Source: JBMNKL01 sp050952225
Lineage (GTDB): Bacteria; Bacillota; Clostridia; Acetivibrionales; DTU013
Assembly (NCBI GenBank): GCA_050952225.1
Contig: JBMNKL010000004.1
Location: forward strand, 1 to 64,000
Direction: 5' to 3'
DNA: 64,000 nucleotides
In this document: positions 8,494 to 19,007 of the stretch, in pieces
Numbering within the stretch: position 1 is the stretch's first letter
How the letters are laid out: each line of letters opens with the position of its first letter
Notes under the pieces: generated by a model
The model's input: only the letters and a program-made list of their open reading frames with translations
The model's database searches: none
What the model was told of the DNA's origin: nothing
Translations under genes and position numbers: made by a program

Positions 8494-8766
8494 AGAATGG
8501 TAGCATTAGGAGTGGTCTGCGAACTACTTTTCCTACAGTAAATTGACACGATCATCGATTACCATGCCGTGTATTCCTCCTCATAATTCATGTTATAATT
8601 TTGATTGTAATCTTCTGCATACTCCTAATTTAAAATCAAAACGTAAGATAAGAAATATTCTACACTTTACAAAGGGCTCGGGAGAAATTAAGTATCATCT
8701 TTGGAAAGAAATCCTTAAAAAGCAACTGCGCATTAATCAGGTATATTTTAACAGCAAAATTTAATT

Positions 8767-9390
8767 TTAAAGCCTGTTTATAAAATTTGTTGAAACCTTT
8801 TCCTCTTTTTCCGGCAACCCAAACTCCTTTTTGCCAAGTTCAATACATTTCATGAGAAAGACCATGTTTCTTGCAAGAGTTCTCATTGTCTGCTTTCCTT
8901 CCTCATCCTGATCGGCTTCACCAGGATGCATGCCATGAATTGAATTCCAGTACTGACTTGAAGTAACGGGCATTCCCGAGATCGTGAAGTATTTGTTAAG
9001 CTGATCAAAAGTTGAAGAGCACCCGCCTCTTCTGGCGCATACTACGCTTGCTCCGACTTTCATGGTCTTGTCAAAAGGAGTGCTGTAAAAAAGCCTGTCA
9101 AGAAGCGCCACAAGGGTCGCATTTGCTGAGGCGTAGTAAACAGGGCTTGCAATAACAAGGCCATCCGCCTCTTTAAACAGCAGGGCAAGTTTATTTACCT
9201 CATCATCAAAAACGCATTTTCCTTCTTTTTTACAATGACCGCAGGCAACACATCCCCTGATGCTTTTGTTGCCAACTACGAATTCTATATATTCAATGCT
9301 TTCTTTTTCAAATATCTTCTTCATCTCATCAAGTGCCAGGCCGCAATTACTTATATTTCTCGGACTTCCGTTAATTATTAAAACTTTCAT
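8767..9390 (-). CDS. Iron-sulfur flavoprotein / NADPH-dependent FMN reductase family
   Basis: A 207-residue flavodoxin-fold protein opening with KVLIINGSPR, the FMN phosphate loop, and containing the SPVYYASANATLVALLDR FMN-binding segment (about residues 78-95). Residues 47-59 carry C-x2-C-x2-C-x5-C (GCVACGHCKKEGKC), the compact motif that binds a [4Fe-4S] cluster in Isf-type proteins of anaerobes. Probable role is electron transfer or reduction of oxygen species or quinones. ATG at 9390 has an AGGAG site. It is monocistronic. Confidence 0.85.
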   Translation of the reverse strand: MKVLIINGSPRNISNCGLALDEMKKIFEKESIEYIEFVVGNKSIRGCVACGHCKKEGKCVFDDEVNKLALLFKEADGLVIASPVYYASANATLVALLDRLFYSTPFDKTMKVGASVVCARRGGCSSTFDQLNKYFTISGMPVTSSQYWNSIHGMHPGEADQDEEGKQTMRTLARNMVFLMKCIELGKKEFGLPEKEEKVSTNFINRL

Positions 9391-9707
9391 AAATCACAAC
9401 CACTCCTATTTGATTTTGCGTTTAAACAGGCTGTCTTATAGTATTATACATTGTATATCCTGTATTTCACAAGTTTGTAAATGTCAATGAAAATTTAGGT
9501 CAGTGTTGCATCGATTGATATCTTTGCATACAAAATTGCAAAGATTCAAAGAATATTCATTTTTCAGTGCTTAAAATTTGCCTCCGGGGAAATTTCCACT
9601 GTTGACGAGCTGCCTTGCACACCGCAATCGTGACCCGACGTTTGGCGGCGGCCCCGCCTTTTGCCGGTTTCACGCTTGCTTCATGTTTGATCAGGCTTTA
9701 TTTAGTC
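9391..9707. other. Gene-free interval carrying a dispersed repeat
   Basis: No coding signal. It contains the first copy of a repeat shared with 15048-15097 and otherwise nothing I can identify. It separates the flavoprotein start from the end of the M29 peptidase gene. Confidence 0.5.
9507..9556. repeat. Dispersed 50-bp repeat, copy A
   Basis: TGCATCGA, about 9 bases of spacer, then the 17-mer TTGCATACAAAATTGCA (9524-9540) and AxATTCAAAxAATA. The same order with the identical 17-mer occurs at 15048-15097. Both lie in intergenic DNA. Confidence 0.6.
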
Positions 9708-10823
9708 CTACACCAGCTTGTCCGGGTTTAGCACCTCCAGCTCGGGTACTGTAAATATTCCGTCTTTACGTATAAGTGTATCATCAAACCATATTTCCCC
9801 GCCACCGTATTCAGGCCTCTGTATTAATACAAGGTCCCAGTGGATTGCAGACTTGTTGCCGTTAAAGCATTCATCATAGCTGCTGCCCGGTGTGAAGTGG
9901 ATGCTGCCCTTGATTTTCTCGTCAAACAGCGTATCCTTCATGGGCTTTTCGATATAGGGGTTCAGTCCGAGGGAAAATTCGCCCACATACCTTGCGCCCT
10001 CGTCGGTATCAAAAATTTTATTAATCCGCTCGCTGTCATTGGCAGAAGCCTTAACAATCCTGCCGTCCTTGAATTCAAGGCGTATGTTTTCAAATGTGAC
10101 TCCCTGGTATACCGCCGGGGTGTTATAAGTAATAACACCGTTGACTGAATCCTTCACAGGAGCCGTATATACTTCCCCGTCGGGTATGTTGTGCTTTCCC
10201 GCGCATTTTATGGCAGGCATGCCCTTGATGGAAAATGTCAGGTCCGTATCCATTCCGGTGATTCTCACCCTGTCGGTCTTTTCCATGAGCTTTACAAGAT
10301 TGTCCATGGCTTTCGACATCTTCGAATAATCCAGGTTGCATACTTTGAAATAGAAATCCTCAAAGGCTTCGGTAGCCATACCTGCAAGCTGCGCCATGGA
10401 GTGGTTAGGGTACCTTAGAATGCACCATTTCGTATGCGGCACCCTGATATCCGAGTGAAGGGGTTTTTGATAATACCGGCTGTATATTTCCATTTTGTCC
10501 GCCGGAACGGCCCCCATCTCGCTCACGTTCTCACCTGCCCGTATTCCGATGTATGCCTGCATTTCTTTCATCCTTGGAATTTCAAAGGAAGCCATGGCTT
10601 TTACCTGTTCCTCGCTGCATTCGCTCAGCAACACTCTGAGCAGTTCCTGGTTCTTTATGGTGACAAAGGGTATTCCACCGGCCAGATAGGCCTGTTTTAT
10701 CAGTTCCTTTACCAGCGGGATTTCAAACCCGATGCTTTCAATAAGAATTTTTTCACCCTTCTGAAGGTTGACAGAGTAGTTTATAAGGTTTTTTGCCAGT
10801 TTTTCAATGCGCGGGTCCTTCAT
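9708..10823 (-). CDS. M29-family metallo-aminopeptidase
   Basis: Thermophilic-type aminopeptidase (AmpS/aminopeptidase T, MEROPS M29), a cytoplasmic dimetal exopeptidase that removes N-terminal residues from peptides. Length, 371, is in the normal range. Visible family elements are IPDGEVYTAPV (metal-binding Glu, about residue 215), YVGEFSLGLNP (second Glu, about 283), IHFTPGSSYDECFNGNKSAIHWDLV (His and His/Asp ligands, about 311-337) and a C-terminal GGEIWFDDTLIRKDG. ATG follows AGGAGGAG. It starts 25 bases after PepF, so the two peptidases form an operon for peptide turnover. Confidence 0.9.
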   Translation of the reverse strand: MKDPRIEKLAKNLINYSVNLQKGEKILIESIGFEIPLVKELIKQAYLAGGIPFVTIKNQELLRVLLSECSEEQVKAMASFEIPRMKEMQAYIGIRAGENVSEMGAVPADKMEIYSRYYQKPLHSDIRVPHTKWCILRYPNHSMAQLAGMATEAFEDFYFKVCNLDYSKMSKAMDNLVKLMEKTDRVRITGMDTDLTFSIKGMPAIKCAGKHNIPDGEVYTAPVKDSVNGVITYNTPAVYQGVTFENIRLEFKDGRIVKASANDSERINKIFDTDEGARYVGEFSLGLNPYIEKPMKDTLFDEKIKGSIHFTPGSSYDECFNGNKSAIHWDLVLIQRPEYGGGEIWFDDTLIRKDGIFTVPELEVLNPDKLV

Positions 10824-10848
10824 AACAAGTCTCCTCCTATTCTGCTTT

Positions 10849-12657
10849 TTATATTAGTTTCTCCAATTGGTCCAAAGCTTCTTCGAATACTGTCATGGCA
10901 TCTTCCACCGGCCTTGGCGTGGACAAGTCAACACCCGCCTTTTTCAGCAGTTCAAGCGGATAATCCGAACAACCGCTGCTTAAAAACCCGATATACCTGT
11001 CCACCGCCGGCCGCCCCTCGTTCAGTATCTGTCGTGACAGCGATATGGCAGCCGAGTATCCGGTGGCATATTTATAAACATAAAAGCTGGAGTAAAAATG
11101 CGGTATTCGTGCCCATTCCATCTCTATATCCTTGTCTATGACCACTTCACTGCCGAAATACTTCCTGTTCAGGTCGCCGTAAATACCGCACAGGGTCTCG
11201 GCGGTGAGGGCTTCTCCCTTACCTATTTTTTCATGGGTAATTTTTTCAAATTCTGCAAACATGACCTGCCTGAACAGTGTTCCCCTGAAACCTTCAAGGT
11301 AATGGTTCAACAGGTAGGCCTCTTCTTTCTTGTCTTTCGTATTGGACAAGAGATAGTCCATCAACAGGGACTCGTTGACGGTGGATGCCACTTCCGCCAC
11401 GAATATCTTGTATTCAGTATTTATATAAGGCTGGGTCTTGTTAGTGTAGAAGGAGTGCATGGCATGCCCCATTTCGTGGGCTATGGTGAAAACGTCGTTT
11501 ATGGTGCCCTGGTAATTGAGAAGCACATATGGGTGTGTGAGATAACACCCCCAGGAATAGGCTCCGCTTGTTTTGCCCTGGTTTTCATAGACGTCAATCC
11601 AGCCCGATTTGAAGGCATTCCTCAGATGTCCCAGGTACTCCTCCCCCATTGGATAAAGGCTTTTTTCCACAATCTCCAGAGCTTCTTCATAAGGGATTTC
11701 CTTTTCCGGTTCATCCACTATGGGTACATATATATCGTACATGTGCAGTTCATCAAGCTTAAGAGCTTTTTTACGAAGCTTCAGATACCTCCGCAGCAGA
11801 TGGAGGTTTTTATTCACCGTACCGATAAGGCTGTCGTAGACGTCAGTGCTGATGTTATCCGCATCGAGGGCTGCTTCCAGTCTTGAAGAATACTTCCTTA
11901 CCGTTGCATAAAACTTGTCTTTCCTGATGCTTCCGGTAAGCGTCGCCGCAAGGGTGTTTTTCTGCCTGCCGTAAGTATTGTAAAGGGCGTGGAAGGCTTC
12001 CTTCCTGACTCCCCTGTCTTTGCTCTCAAGAAATTTAATATATCTTCCTTTTGTAAGTTCTACCAGGTTGCCCTCCTCATCCTTGATAAAAGGGAATTTT
12101 ATATCCGCATTGTTCAGCATCGAAAATACATCGGAAGGCACATTGCCCACTTCGGCGGAAAGAGCAAGTATCTCCTCCTCCCGTTCTGAAAGGACGTGCT
12201 CCTTTTGCCGCAGGATTTCCCTGATGTACTGCCTGTATATGTCAAACCCGCTGTTTTTATTCATGAATTCGCTAAGCTTGTCTTCAGGTATGGAAATTAT
12301 CTCGGGTACTACAAAGGAAACGGCAGCGTATACCTCTGTGCCCAACGCCATGGCCCTGTCGGTGTACGCCTGGTAAACAGGATTTGCATTATCCTCGTCC
12401 CTGCGCATCCTTGCATAAACAAAAACCTTGTCATACAACATCAGAAGTTCATCATGGGCTTTCAGGCAATTAAGGAGGTGAATGTCACTTTTGCCCAGCG
12501 TTCCCTTGTATGCCGCAAATTCTTTGACGAGGAGCTTTACCCTGCTAAAGTCCTCTTCCCACTTATCGTCGCTGCCATATATGTGTTCCAGTTTCCACTT
12601 GTATTTCTCATCGATTTCCTCTCTTTTGGGAAGTGCACTGCCTTTAGCCTCCGCCAT
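10849..12657 (-). CDS. pepF: Oligoendopeptidase F
   Basis: A 602-residue M3-family zinc metallopeptidase that cleaves short cytoplasmic peptides. The HEMGHAMH zinc site (HExxH) is at about residue 394, with the third ligand Glu in the following ASTVNESLL segment. The C-terminal RIPHFYSSFYVYKYATGYSAA motif is characteristic of PepF. The start has a GGAGG ribosome site. First gene of a two-peptidase operon with the M29 enzyme. Confidence 0.93.
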   Translation of the reverse strand: MAEAKGSALPKREEIDEKYKWKLEHIYGSDDKWEEDFSRVKLLVKEFAAYKGTLGKSDIHLLNCLKAHDELLMLYDKVFVYARMRRDEDNANPVYQAYTDRAMALGTEVYAAVSFVVPEIISIPEDKLSEFMNKNSGFDIYRQYIREILRQKEHVLSEREEEILALSAEVGNVPSDVFSMLNNADIKFPFIKDEEGNLVELTKGRYIKFLESKDRGVRKEAFHALYNTYGRQKNTLAATLTGSIRKDKFYATVRKYSSRLEAALDADNISTDVYDSLIGTVNKNLHLLRRYLKLRKKALKLDELHMYDIYVPIVDEPEKEIPYEEALEIVEKSLYPMGEEYLGHLRNAFKSGWIDVYENQGKTSGAYSWGCYLTHPYVLLNYQGTINDVFTIAHEMGHAMHSFYTNKTQPYINTEYKIFVAEVASTVNESLLMDYLLSNTKDKKEEAYLLNHYLEGFRGTLFRQVMFAEFEKITHEKIGKGEALTAETLCGIYGDLNRKYFGSEVVIDKDIEMEWARIPHFYSSFYVYKYATGYSAAISLSRQILNEGRPAVDRYIGFLSSGCSDYPLELLKKAGVDLSTPRPVEDAMTVFEEALDQLEKLI

Positions 12658-12898
12658 CTTTCCTGCCTCCTGTAAAAAAGGTTTTTATTATATATAGTAC
12701 CTGATTGCCTTTCACGCCAATACCAATCATCCTATAGCTTTTTATTATACTCCAATTTACCTGTCCTTACCAGCACAAAAGGCAAGGCAAACACCGTCCC
12801 CTTCCATCGTCCTTTTTAGCTATTTAAACGGATAATTACTTTACATTAATAAAATTGGCAATTATAATATAAAATACTAAATACGAGGGGGAATATAA

Positions 12899-13366
12899 AT
12901 GATTGAGTCATTAAGAGCCCAATTAAATGACTGGAAATATGGCAGGAGTATTACGAAAAGTTTTATTGAACTGTTGAATGATTCTGATTTAGATAAGCCT
13001 TTCCCGAGATAAAACCTTAATTCGATCAGGAAGCAATGTGAAGAATTAATTCAAGTTCAGATGTGCTATGTGGATGCCCTTGATACGAAGAAAATTGAGT
13101 TCTCATATAAACCGTTATCTGATTTTAGCAAGGAAAGCTTGATATTGCAAATGGACAAATTGGATTCTTTATTAGAAGAAAAACTCGAGCAATTTGATGG
13201 TAGTGAGGTAATTTATTGGTTTGGTGAAGAGTGGAATATACATCAGCATATTTCTGCTATGATTGGGCATGAACAGATGCATATAGGTCAAATAATCGCA
13301 TTTTGTTATTCATGTGATATTCGTATACCCGAAAGTATTGTAAATAAAATGGCATTAAGCGGTTAA
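12899..13366 (+). pseudogene. DinB-like protein with in-frame stop codon
   Basis: Start at ATG 12899 with a GAGGGGGA ribosome site. The frame reads MIESLRAQLNDWKYGRS ... LDKPFPR, hits TAA at 13010-13012, and then continues in the same frame with NLNSIRKQCEELIQVQMCYV to EWNIHQHISAMIGHEQMHIGQ and a natural end at 13366. The two parts together are a DinB/YfiT-like four-helix protein with a family metal-site pattern (H near the middle and a C-terminal HEQMHxGQ). A single AAA-to-TAA change would explain the break, so it is a recent nonsense pseudogene or a base error. Confidence 0.65.
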
Positions 13367-13388
13367 ATTGCATCTCGAGATAGAATGC

Positions 13389-13475
13389 ATTTGCTTTTCC
13401 ATCGGCTATTCCATCTGTCATTGGTTCCATGTCCGCAAAATAAGCACTTGCCCGACCTACTACACGCCGACGATA
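13389..13475 (+). pseudogene. DUF255 thioredoxin-motif relic, copy 2
   Basis: The frame reads FSIGYSICHWFHVRK then ISTCP, matching the SIGYSTCHWCHV core of DUF255 proteins with the second redox cysteine changed to Phe. After the core it continues GTCCGCAAAATAAGCACTTG, closely matching GTCCACAAAACAAACACCTG at the same place in copy 1 (5177-5325). So the two relics share one joint and descend from the same rearranged ancestor rather than directly from the full gene at 15176. Confidence 0.6.
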
Positions 13476-13511
13476 AACCAGGAAGCAGAAGGCAAATTTG
13501 TAAAAACAAGT

Positions 13512-13772
13512 TTAAGTATCTATGCCCAGATATTTTACCCATTTGTTTTTCTTAAATCGACGTATCGCTTTTCTGTACTTATCATTAAAAGTATCTTTGG
13601 ATGGACGCGATAACTGGTTGTTAATCCGATCGAAAATGTCTGCCGCTTCTTCATATATATACAGGGGAATTATAATTTTTTCAAACAGGAGTTCCAGGAT
13701 ATCTAATCTGTTAACCATGGCAAGGTGGATTAAAATATCAGTATCAGATATTGCCCCTATATATCGCTGCAT
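13512..13772 (-). CDS. PIN-like protein, probably C-terminally shortened
   Basis: 86 residues opening with IGAISDTDILIHLAMVNRLDIL followed by FEKIIIPLYIYEEA. This matches the beta1-alpha1-beta2 start of PIN-domain nucleases, with the first acidic metal ligand in SDTD and a possible second in YEEA. A full PIN domain needs about 130 residues with further C-terminal acidic residues, absent here; the tail is basic (YRKAIRRFKKNKWVKY), so the gene may have been truncated, next to a decayed region. Its ATG follows the peptidase stop by one base, with a GGAAGAGGA site. It would be the toxin or effector of the XRE-ImmA-PIN operon. Confidence 0.55.
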   Translation of the reverse strand: MQRYIGAISDTDILIHLAMVNRLDILELLFEKIIIPLYIYEEAADIFDRINNQLSRPSKDTFNDKYRKAIRRFKKNKWVKYLGIDT

Positions 13773-13773
13773 T

Positions 13774-14544
13774 TTAATAATCCTCTTCCGGGGGATATTC
13801 GTATCCGAGAGCTTCGGGTTTTAGCCCGACAAACTCAAGGTTACTTTTCATACTCCCATATGATATATCCCCCCTTTCGTAATTGCTTTTTATGAACTCG
13901 ATATATTCCTTCGGGATATATGTTACCCTTGAAGGAACAATCAGGTCTATGTCATATCCTTCACGCATGGTTAAAGACCGGAGTGTATCAGTATTCCCTT
14001 GATACAGCTCGTCATACTTGCCGGGAGAGCATAAACCAAGGTTAATAAGCCTTATAAGCATTGCTTGATAGCTGACTTTAAAATGGTTTTGCAGTTTAAT
14101 TATATGCTGTGGTGTGATGCTATTCTTATCTACTTTAATTAGCCTATGAAAAAATTCTTTAACATAATCTTCCGGCATCAGAAATTCAGCGGCGAATAAA
14201 TTGGCCATGTTATCTTCTTCTTTGTACTTTTCCTCATCTAAAAATTTTTCCCTTTTAAGTATCTCTTTATTGAACAAAACGTGGTACAGTTCATGTGCTC
14301 CTGTAAATCTTTCGTGACCCAAAGTCAAAGTTGTATTTAAAAATACAACAAACTGGCCCTCGAGATAAATACTGAATCCGGAAATTTCATCTGTATCCAA
14401 GGGTTTTCTAATTAATAACGCAACATCTGCAAGGATGTCAAATATATCGGAAAGTCCCTTTTTCCCAAACCTGACCCTTGTTTCTTCCGCCAATTCCTTC
14501 GCTTCAAGCCTAGTTAACTCATTGGCGGAATTTGTTTTATGCAT
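13774..14544 (-). CDS. ImmA/IrrE-family metallo-endopeptidase
   Basis: 256 residues. The zinc site HELYH (HExxH, about residues 83-87 in RFTGAHELYHVLFN) and the downstream NLFAAEFLMPEDYV segment supply the third-ligand region typical of ImmA/IrrE (COG2856) peptidases. These cleave or derepress XRE-type repressors in response to damage or phage signals. The C-terminal 90 residues are a less conserved extension. It is one base downstream of the XRE regulator and one base upstream of the PIN-like gene, so co-expression is near certain. The cognate XRE protein is the likely substrate. Confidence 0.85.
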   Translation of the reverse strand: MHKTNSANELTRLEAKELAEETRVRFGKKGLSDIFDILADVALLIRKPLDTDEISGFSIYLEGQFVVFLNTTLTLGHERFTGAHELYHVLFNKEILKREKFLDEEKYKEEDNMANLFAAEFLMPEDYVKEFFHRLIKVDKNSITPQHIIKLQNHFKVSYQAMLIRLINLGLCSPGKYDELYQGNTDTLRSLTMREGYDIDLIVPSRVTYIPKEYIEFIKSNYERGDISYGSMKSNLEFVGLKPEALGYEYPPEEDY

Positions 14545-14545
14545 A

Positions 14546-14929
14546 TCAGTTCTCCTCCCATAAAGGTTTCCTCTTTGCAGGCTTAACTTCCCCGTAAAAA
14601 ACCTTCTTCTGGTAAATTAACGCTTTTATCATATCCTGAAGCTTTTCTAATTCATCTATAGCTTTTTCAGAAAGATTCCTTCTCCTGAAGAGCGTAACCA
14701 AGTCATCCTCCTCTTCAAAAAGAGTCCCTATTTCTATGCCCAAAACGCTGCATAAAGCATTCAGCTCTATGGCAGATATGCTCCTGTTGCCATTTTCAAT
14801 CTTACTGAGGGTTTCCCTGCTCATGTTAATGTTTTTTTCAGTAAGCATCTGGACAACTTCGGTTTGGCTTAAGCCTTTCTCATCTCTTATAGCTTTAATC
14901 TTTGTTCCTAATTCATATATAGTTGTCAT
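14546..14929 (-). CDS. XRE-family helix-turn-helix regulator
   Basis: 127 residues with an N-terminal Cro/CI HTH (residues 7-62: LGTKIKAIRDEKGLSQTEV ... NMSRETLSKIENGNRSISAI ... LCSVLGIEIGTLF) and an acidic then basic tail. ATG at 14929 follows AAAGGAGGG. Its promoter has a consensus sigma-A layout with an operator dyad over the -10 element and a second identical dyad upstream of -35, strongly suggesting autorepression. It leads the XRE / ImmA-IrrE / PIN-like operon. Confidence 0.88.
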   Translation of the reverse strand: MTTIYELGTKIKAIRDEKGLSQTEVVQMLTEKNINMSRETLSKIENGNRSISAIELNALCSVLGIEIGTLFEEEDDLVTLFRRRNLSEKAIDELEKLQDMIKALIYQKKVFYGEVKPAKRKPLWEEN

Positions 14930-14947
14930 TTACAATCCCTCCTTTCC

Positions 14948-15015
14948 GTAATATTATATTACATAATCATGTTCTCTATGTCAATAGGTTTATACTAGTT
15001 GTAATATTTTATTAC
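14948..15015 (-). promoter_or_regulatory. Sigma-A promoter with two operator dyads for the XRE operon
   Basis: On the minus strand TTGACA (14979-14984) is separated by 17 bases from TAATAT (14956-14961), an almost perfect sigma-A promoter. Two copies of GTAATA-N3-TATTAC lie at 14948-14962, covering the -10, and at 15001-15015, upstream of -35, with centres 53 bp (about five helical turns) apart. Identical half sites and this phasing suggest cooperative binding of the XRE protein. Confidence 0.8.
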
Positions 15016-15047
15016 AAATTGACAAAAAATGATGCCGTTATTTGTAC

Positions 15048-15097
15048 TGCATCGACCCTTTTACCTTGCATACAAAATTGCATAAATTCAAATAATA
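15048..15097. repeat. Dispersed 50-bp repeat, copy B
   Basis: Same arrangement as copy A: TGCATCGA, 10-base spacer, identical 17-mer TTGCATACAAAATTGCA (15066-15082), then AATTCAAATAATA. It lies between the XRE operon promoter and the DUF255 gene. Confidence 0.6.
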
Positions 15098-15175
15098 ATT
15101 TAGTGGTAAAAATAATAGTAATGAATAATAAACTCGTTAGTATTTATTCTATTGAGAAATGAAGGTGTTGCCCGC

Positions 15176-17557
<2,382 letters not shown>

Positions 17558-17660
17558 AATCGCTATCCGCAGTCATCTATCACAGCCCGCAGCTATCTCA
17601 GGGATATTACAACCTGCAGCCTTATCAACGGATATCGCGACCCGCAGTCATCCCACTAAT
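17558..17660. repeat. Imperfect tandem repeats after the DUF255 gene
   Basis: About four degenerate copies of a 25-28 base unit built around (C/T)CGCAG(C/T)xATC and preceded by TATCxCxxCC, starting immediately after the stop codon. The pattern is minisatellite-like and lies in the short gap to the convergent thioesterase gene. Confidence 0.45.
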
Positions 17661-17680
17661 TACGGCAACCCAGAGCCACT

Positions 17681-18172
17681 TCAAGGTGAAATACCAGGAT
17701 TCTCTGAAATGCATCTCCTTTTCAGCCTTTCACTGCGTCTTTTGGCCGCGGCTTCATACTCCCTCTTTTCTTCCTCCGTTTCTACCAGCAGGCCGGGAAC
17801 CTCGACCGGCTTGCCATCGGAGTCCACCGCCACATAAGTCACGTATGCTTTATTGGTAAATTTTCTCCTGTTCGTGAAATAATCTTCGGAAAAAACTTCA
17901 ACAGCCACTTCCATTGAGGTCCTGCCTACCCAGGTGACCTTCGCTTTAAGGATAATTATTTCTCCGGCCTTGACAGGAGATTTGAAATCCACACTGTCAA
18001 TTGCGGCCGTAACAACAATCCTGTTGCTGTGCCGTTGTGCGGCCATAGCTCCTGCAATATCAACGAGATGCATCAATTTGCCTCCAAGAAGGTTCCCGAG
18101 CATGTTCGTGTCATTCGGCAGCACCAGCTCCGTCATTTCAACCATTGATTCCTTCGGCGATTTTAGATTCAT
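17681..18172 (-). CDS. Hot-dog fold acyl-CoA thioesterase
   Basis: 163 residues of the YkhA/YciA acyl-CoA hydrolase type, which release fatty acids from acyl-CoA. Family features are LPNDTNMLGNLLGGKLMHLVD (active-site Asn and the central helix), AAQRHSNRIVVTAAIDSVDF and GRTSMEVAVEVFSED. The final 30 residues are a charged helical tail (EEEKREYEAAAKRRSERLKRR). ATG has an AAAAGGAG site. Convergent with the DUF255 gene. Confidence 0.88.
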   Translation of the reverse strand: MNLKSPKESMVEMTELVLPNDTNMLGNLLGGKLMHLVDIAGAMAAQRHSNRIVVTAAIDSVDFKSPVKAGEIIILKAKVTWVGRTSMEVAVEVFSEDYFTNRRKFTNKAYVTYVAVDSDGKPVEVPGLLVETEEEKREYEAAAKRRSERLKRRCISENPGISP

Positions 18173-18296
18173 ATAAATGCTCCTTTTAGTTTTTTCTATC
18201 TATTATAAAAATTGTCTTAAATATCAGGCTTAATTAATTATAAACAGCTTAATTTATACATACCCCCTCTGAGAGACTGAATATACATTCTCACCT

Positions 18297-18338
18297 ATGC
18301 CTCCGGTATGGACATTCATGCCTCCGGTATAGTCATTG
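18297..18338. repeat. 21-bp tandem direct repeat
   Basis: ATGCCTCCGGTATxGxCATT is repeated back to back (18297-18317 and 18318-18338) in the gap between the thioesterase start and the end of vapC. Two units only. Confidence 0.5.
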
Positions 18339-18367
18339 GAAGTCCCTCAATCATTGAGAAGATTATG

Positions 18368-18754
18368 TCAGAGGTTCATTATGCTTAAGCCGGGAATTTG
18401 ACTGAAATGCCTGTCGCGAGTGACAAGTACAAGGTCGTTTCCGATAGCGGCGGCAGCTATCGCTATATCGGTCAGCGGTATCGTTATACCGCTTTTTCTC
18501 AGAGTATTTGAAAGATCGCCTGTTCTTATCCAGTCTCCGAATTTCATATCTATAAAATTAATCGCGTCTATACTGGAGCGGATTATTTCCCGTTCTTTAT
18601 CGTTTTTAATACCTTGTATTAGTTCAGAGACGATAATTCCGACAAGATACACGGAATCTTCGAGCAGATGTTTTTCCACAAAGCTGACGACATCCGAATT
18701 GTTTTTAAAATACTCTATCCAGACGGACGTATCAAAAAGCAGCTTCTGTTTCAT
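18368..18754 (-). CDS. vapC: VapC-type PIN-domain toxin
   Basis: 128 residues. LLFDTSVWIEYF at the N-terminus supplies the first Asp of the PIN active site, with ELIQGI (Glu), LTDIAIAAAA (Asp) and LVTRDRHFSQIP (Asp) following in the expected order, so all four acidic ligands are present. Expected to be an RNase that arrests translation when free. Its start overlaps the antitoxin gene by 23 bases, usual for type II pairs. Confidence 0.9.
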   Translation of the reverse strand: MKQKLLFDTSVWIEYFKNNSDVVSFVEKHLLEDSVYLVGIIVSELIQGIKNDKEREIIRSSIDAINFIDMKFGDWIRTGDLSNTLRKSGITIPLTDIAIAAAAIGNDLVLVTRDRHFSQIPGLSIMNL

Positions 18755-19007
18755 TTATTTCCGCTCTCCTTTGCTCTTTTGCTCCGCTCTCCTTTTTCGC
18801 TTCCCCGTTTATCTCCGCCCGCTTTTGCGCTTCCAGGTATTCCTCGTCAAAATCAACCTTACCTTTCAAGGCAAAAAGTTTTTGCAGCTTTTTAAACCTT
18901 ATTGCATCTTTTAAAGCCTGTTCGACTGCATTTGACCTGTTTTTCGCATCATACAGGGCTTGCGTCTCTGCAATAATGTCGTCAGAAATATTTAATGTTG
19001 TTCTCAT
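18732..19007 (-). CDS. vapB: VapB-type antitoxin
   Basis: 91 residues. The N-terminus MRTTLNISDDIIAETQAL is the ribbon-helix-helix DNA-binding head of the short VapB (DUF2191-like) antitoxins, followed by NRSNAVEQALKDAIRF. The C-terminal half is unusually long and charged (EAQKRAEINGEAKKES...EQRRAEINE), with an internal duplication of RAEIN; typical VapB proteins are 60-80 residues. Strong GAGGAGG ribosome site. Probably autoregulates the pair with VapC. Confidence 0.85.
   Translation of the reverse strand: MRTTLNISDDIIAETQALYDAKNRSNAVEQALKDAIRFKKLQKLFALKGKVDFDEEYLEAQKRAEINGEAKKESGAKEQRRAEINETEAAF

Larger units (their letters stand above)
7852..8560 (+). mobile_element. Internally deleted ISLre2-family insertion sequence
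   Basis: A transposase remnant bracketed by related ends. The left side has GTAAAATTATCGTAGAAAA and the right side, read on the other strand, has GTCAATTTACTGTAGGAAAA (8524-8547), consistent with imperfect terminal inverted repeats. ISLre2 elements normally encode a transposase of roughly 450-500 residues; here about 180 codons remain, so most of the element is gone. Confidence 0.6.

Noticed and set aside
8543..8764. 73-codon plus-strand frame after the ISLre2 element
   Set aside because: The first codons lie in the insertion-sequence end, there is no ribosome site and no recognisable domain; it is probably chance or decayed DNA.
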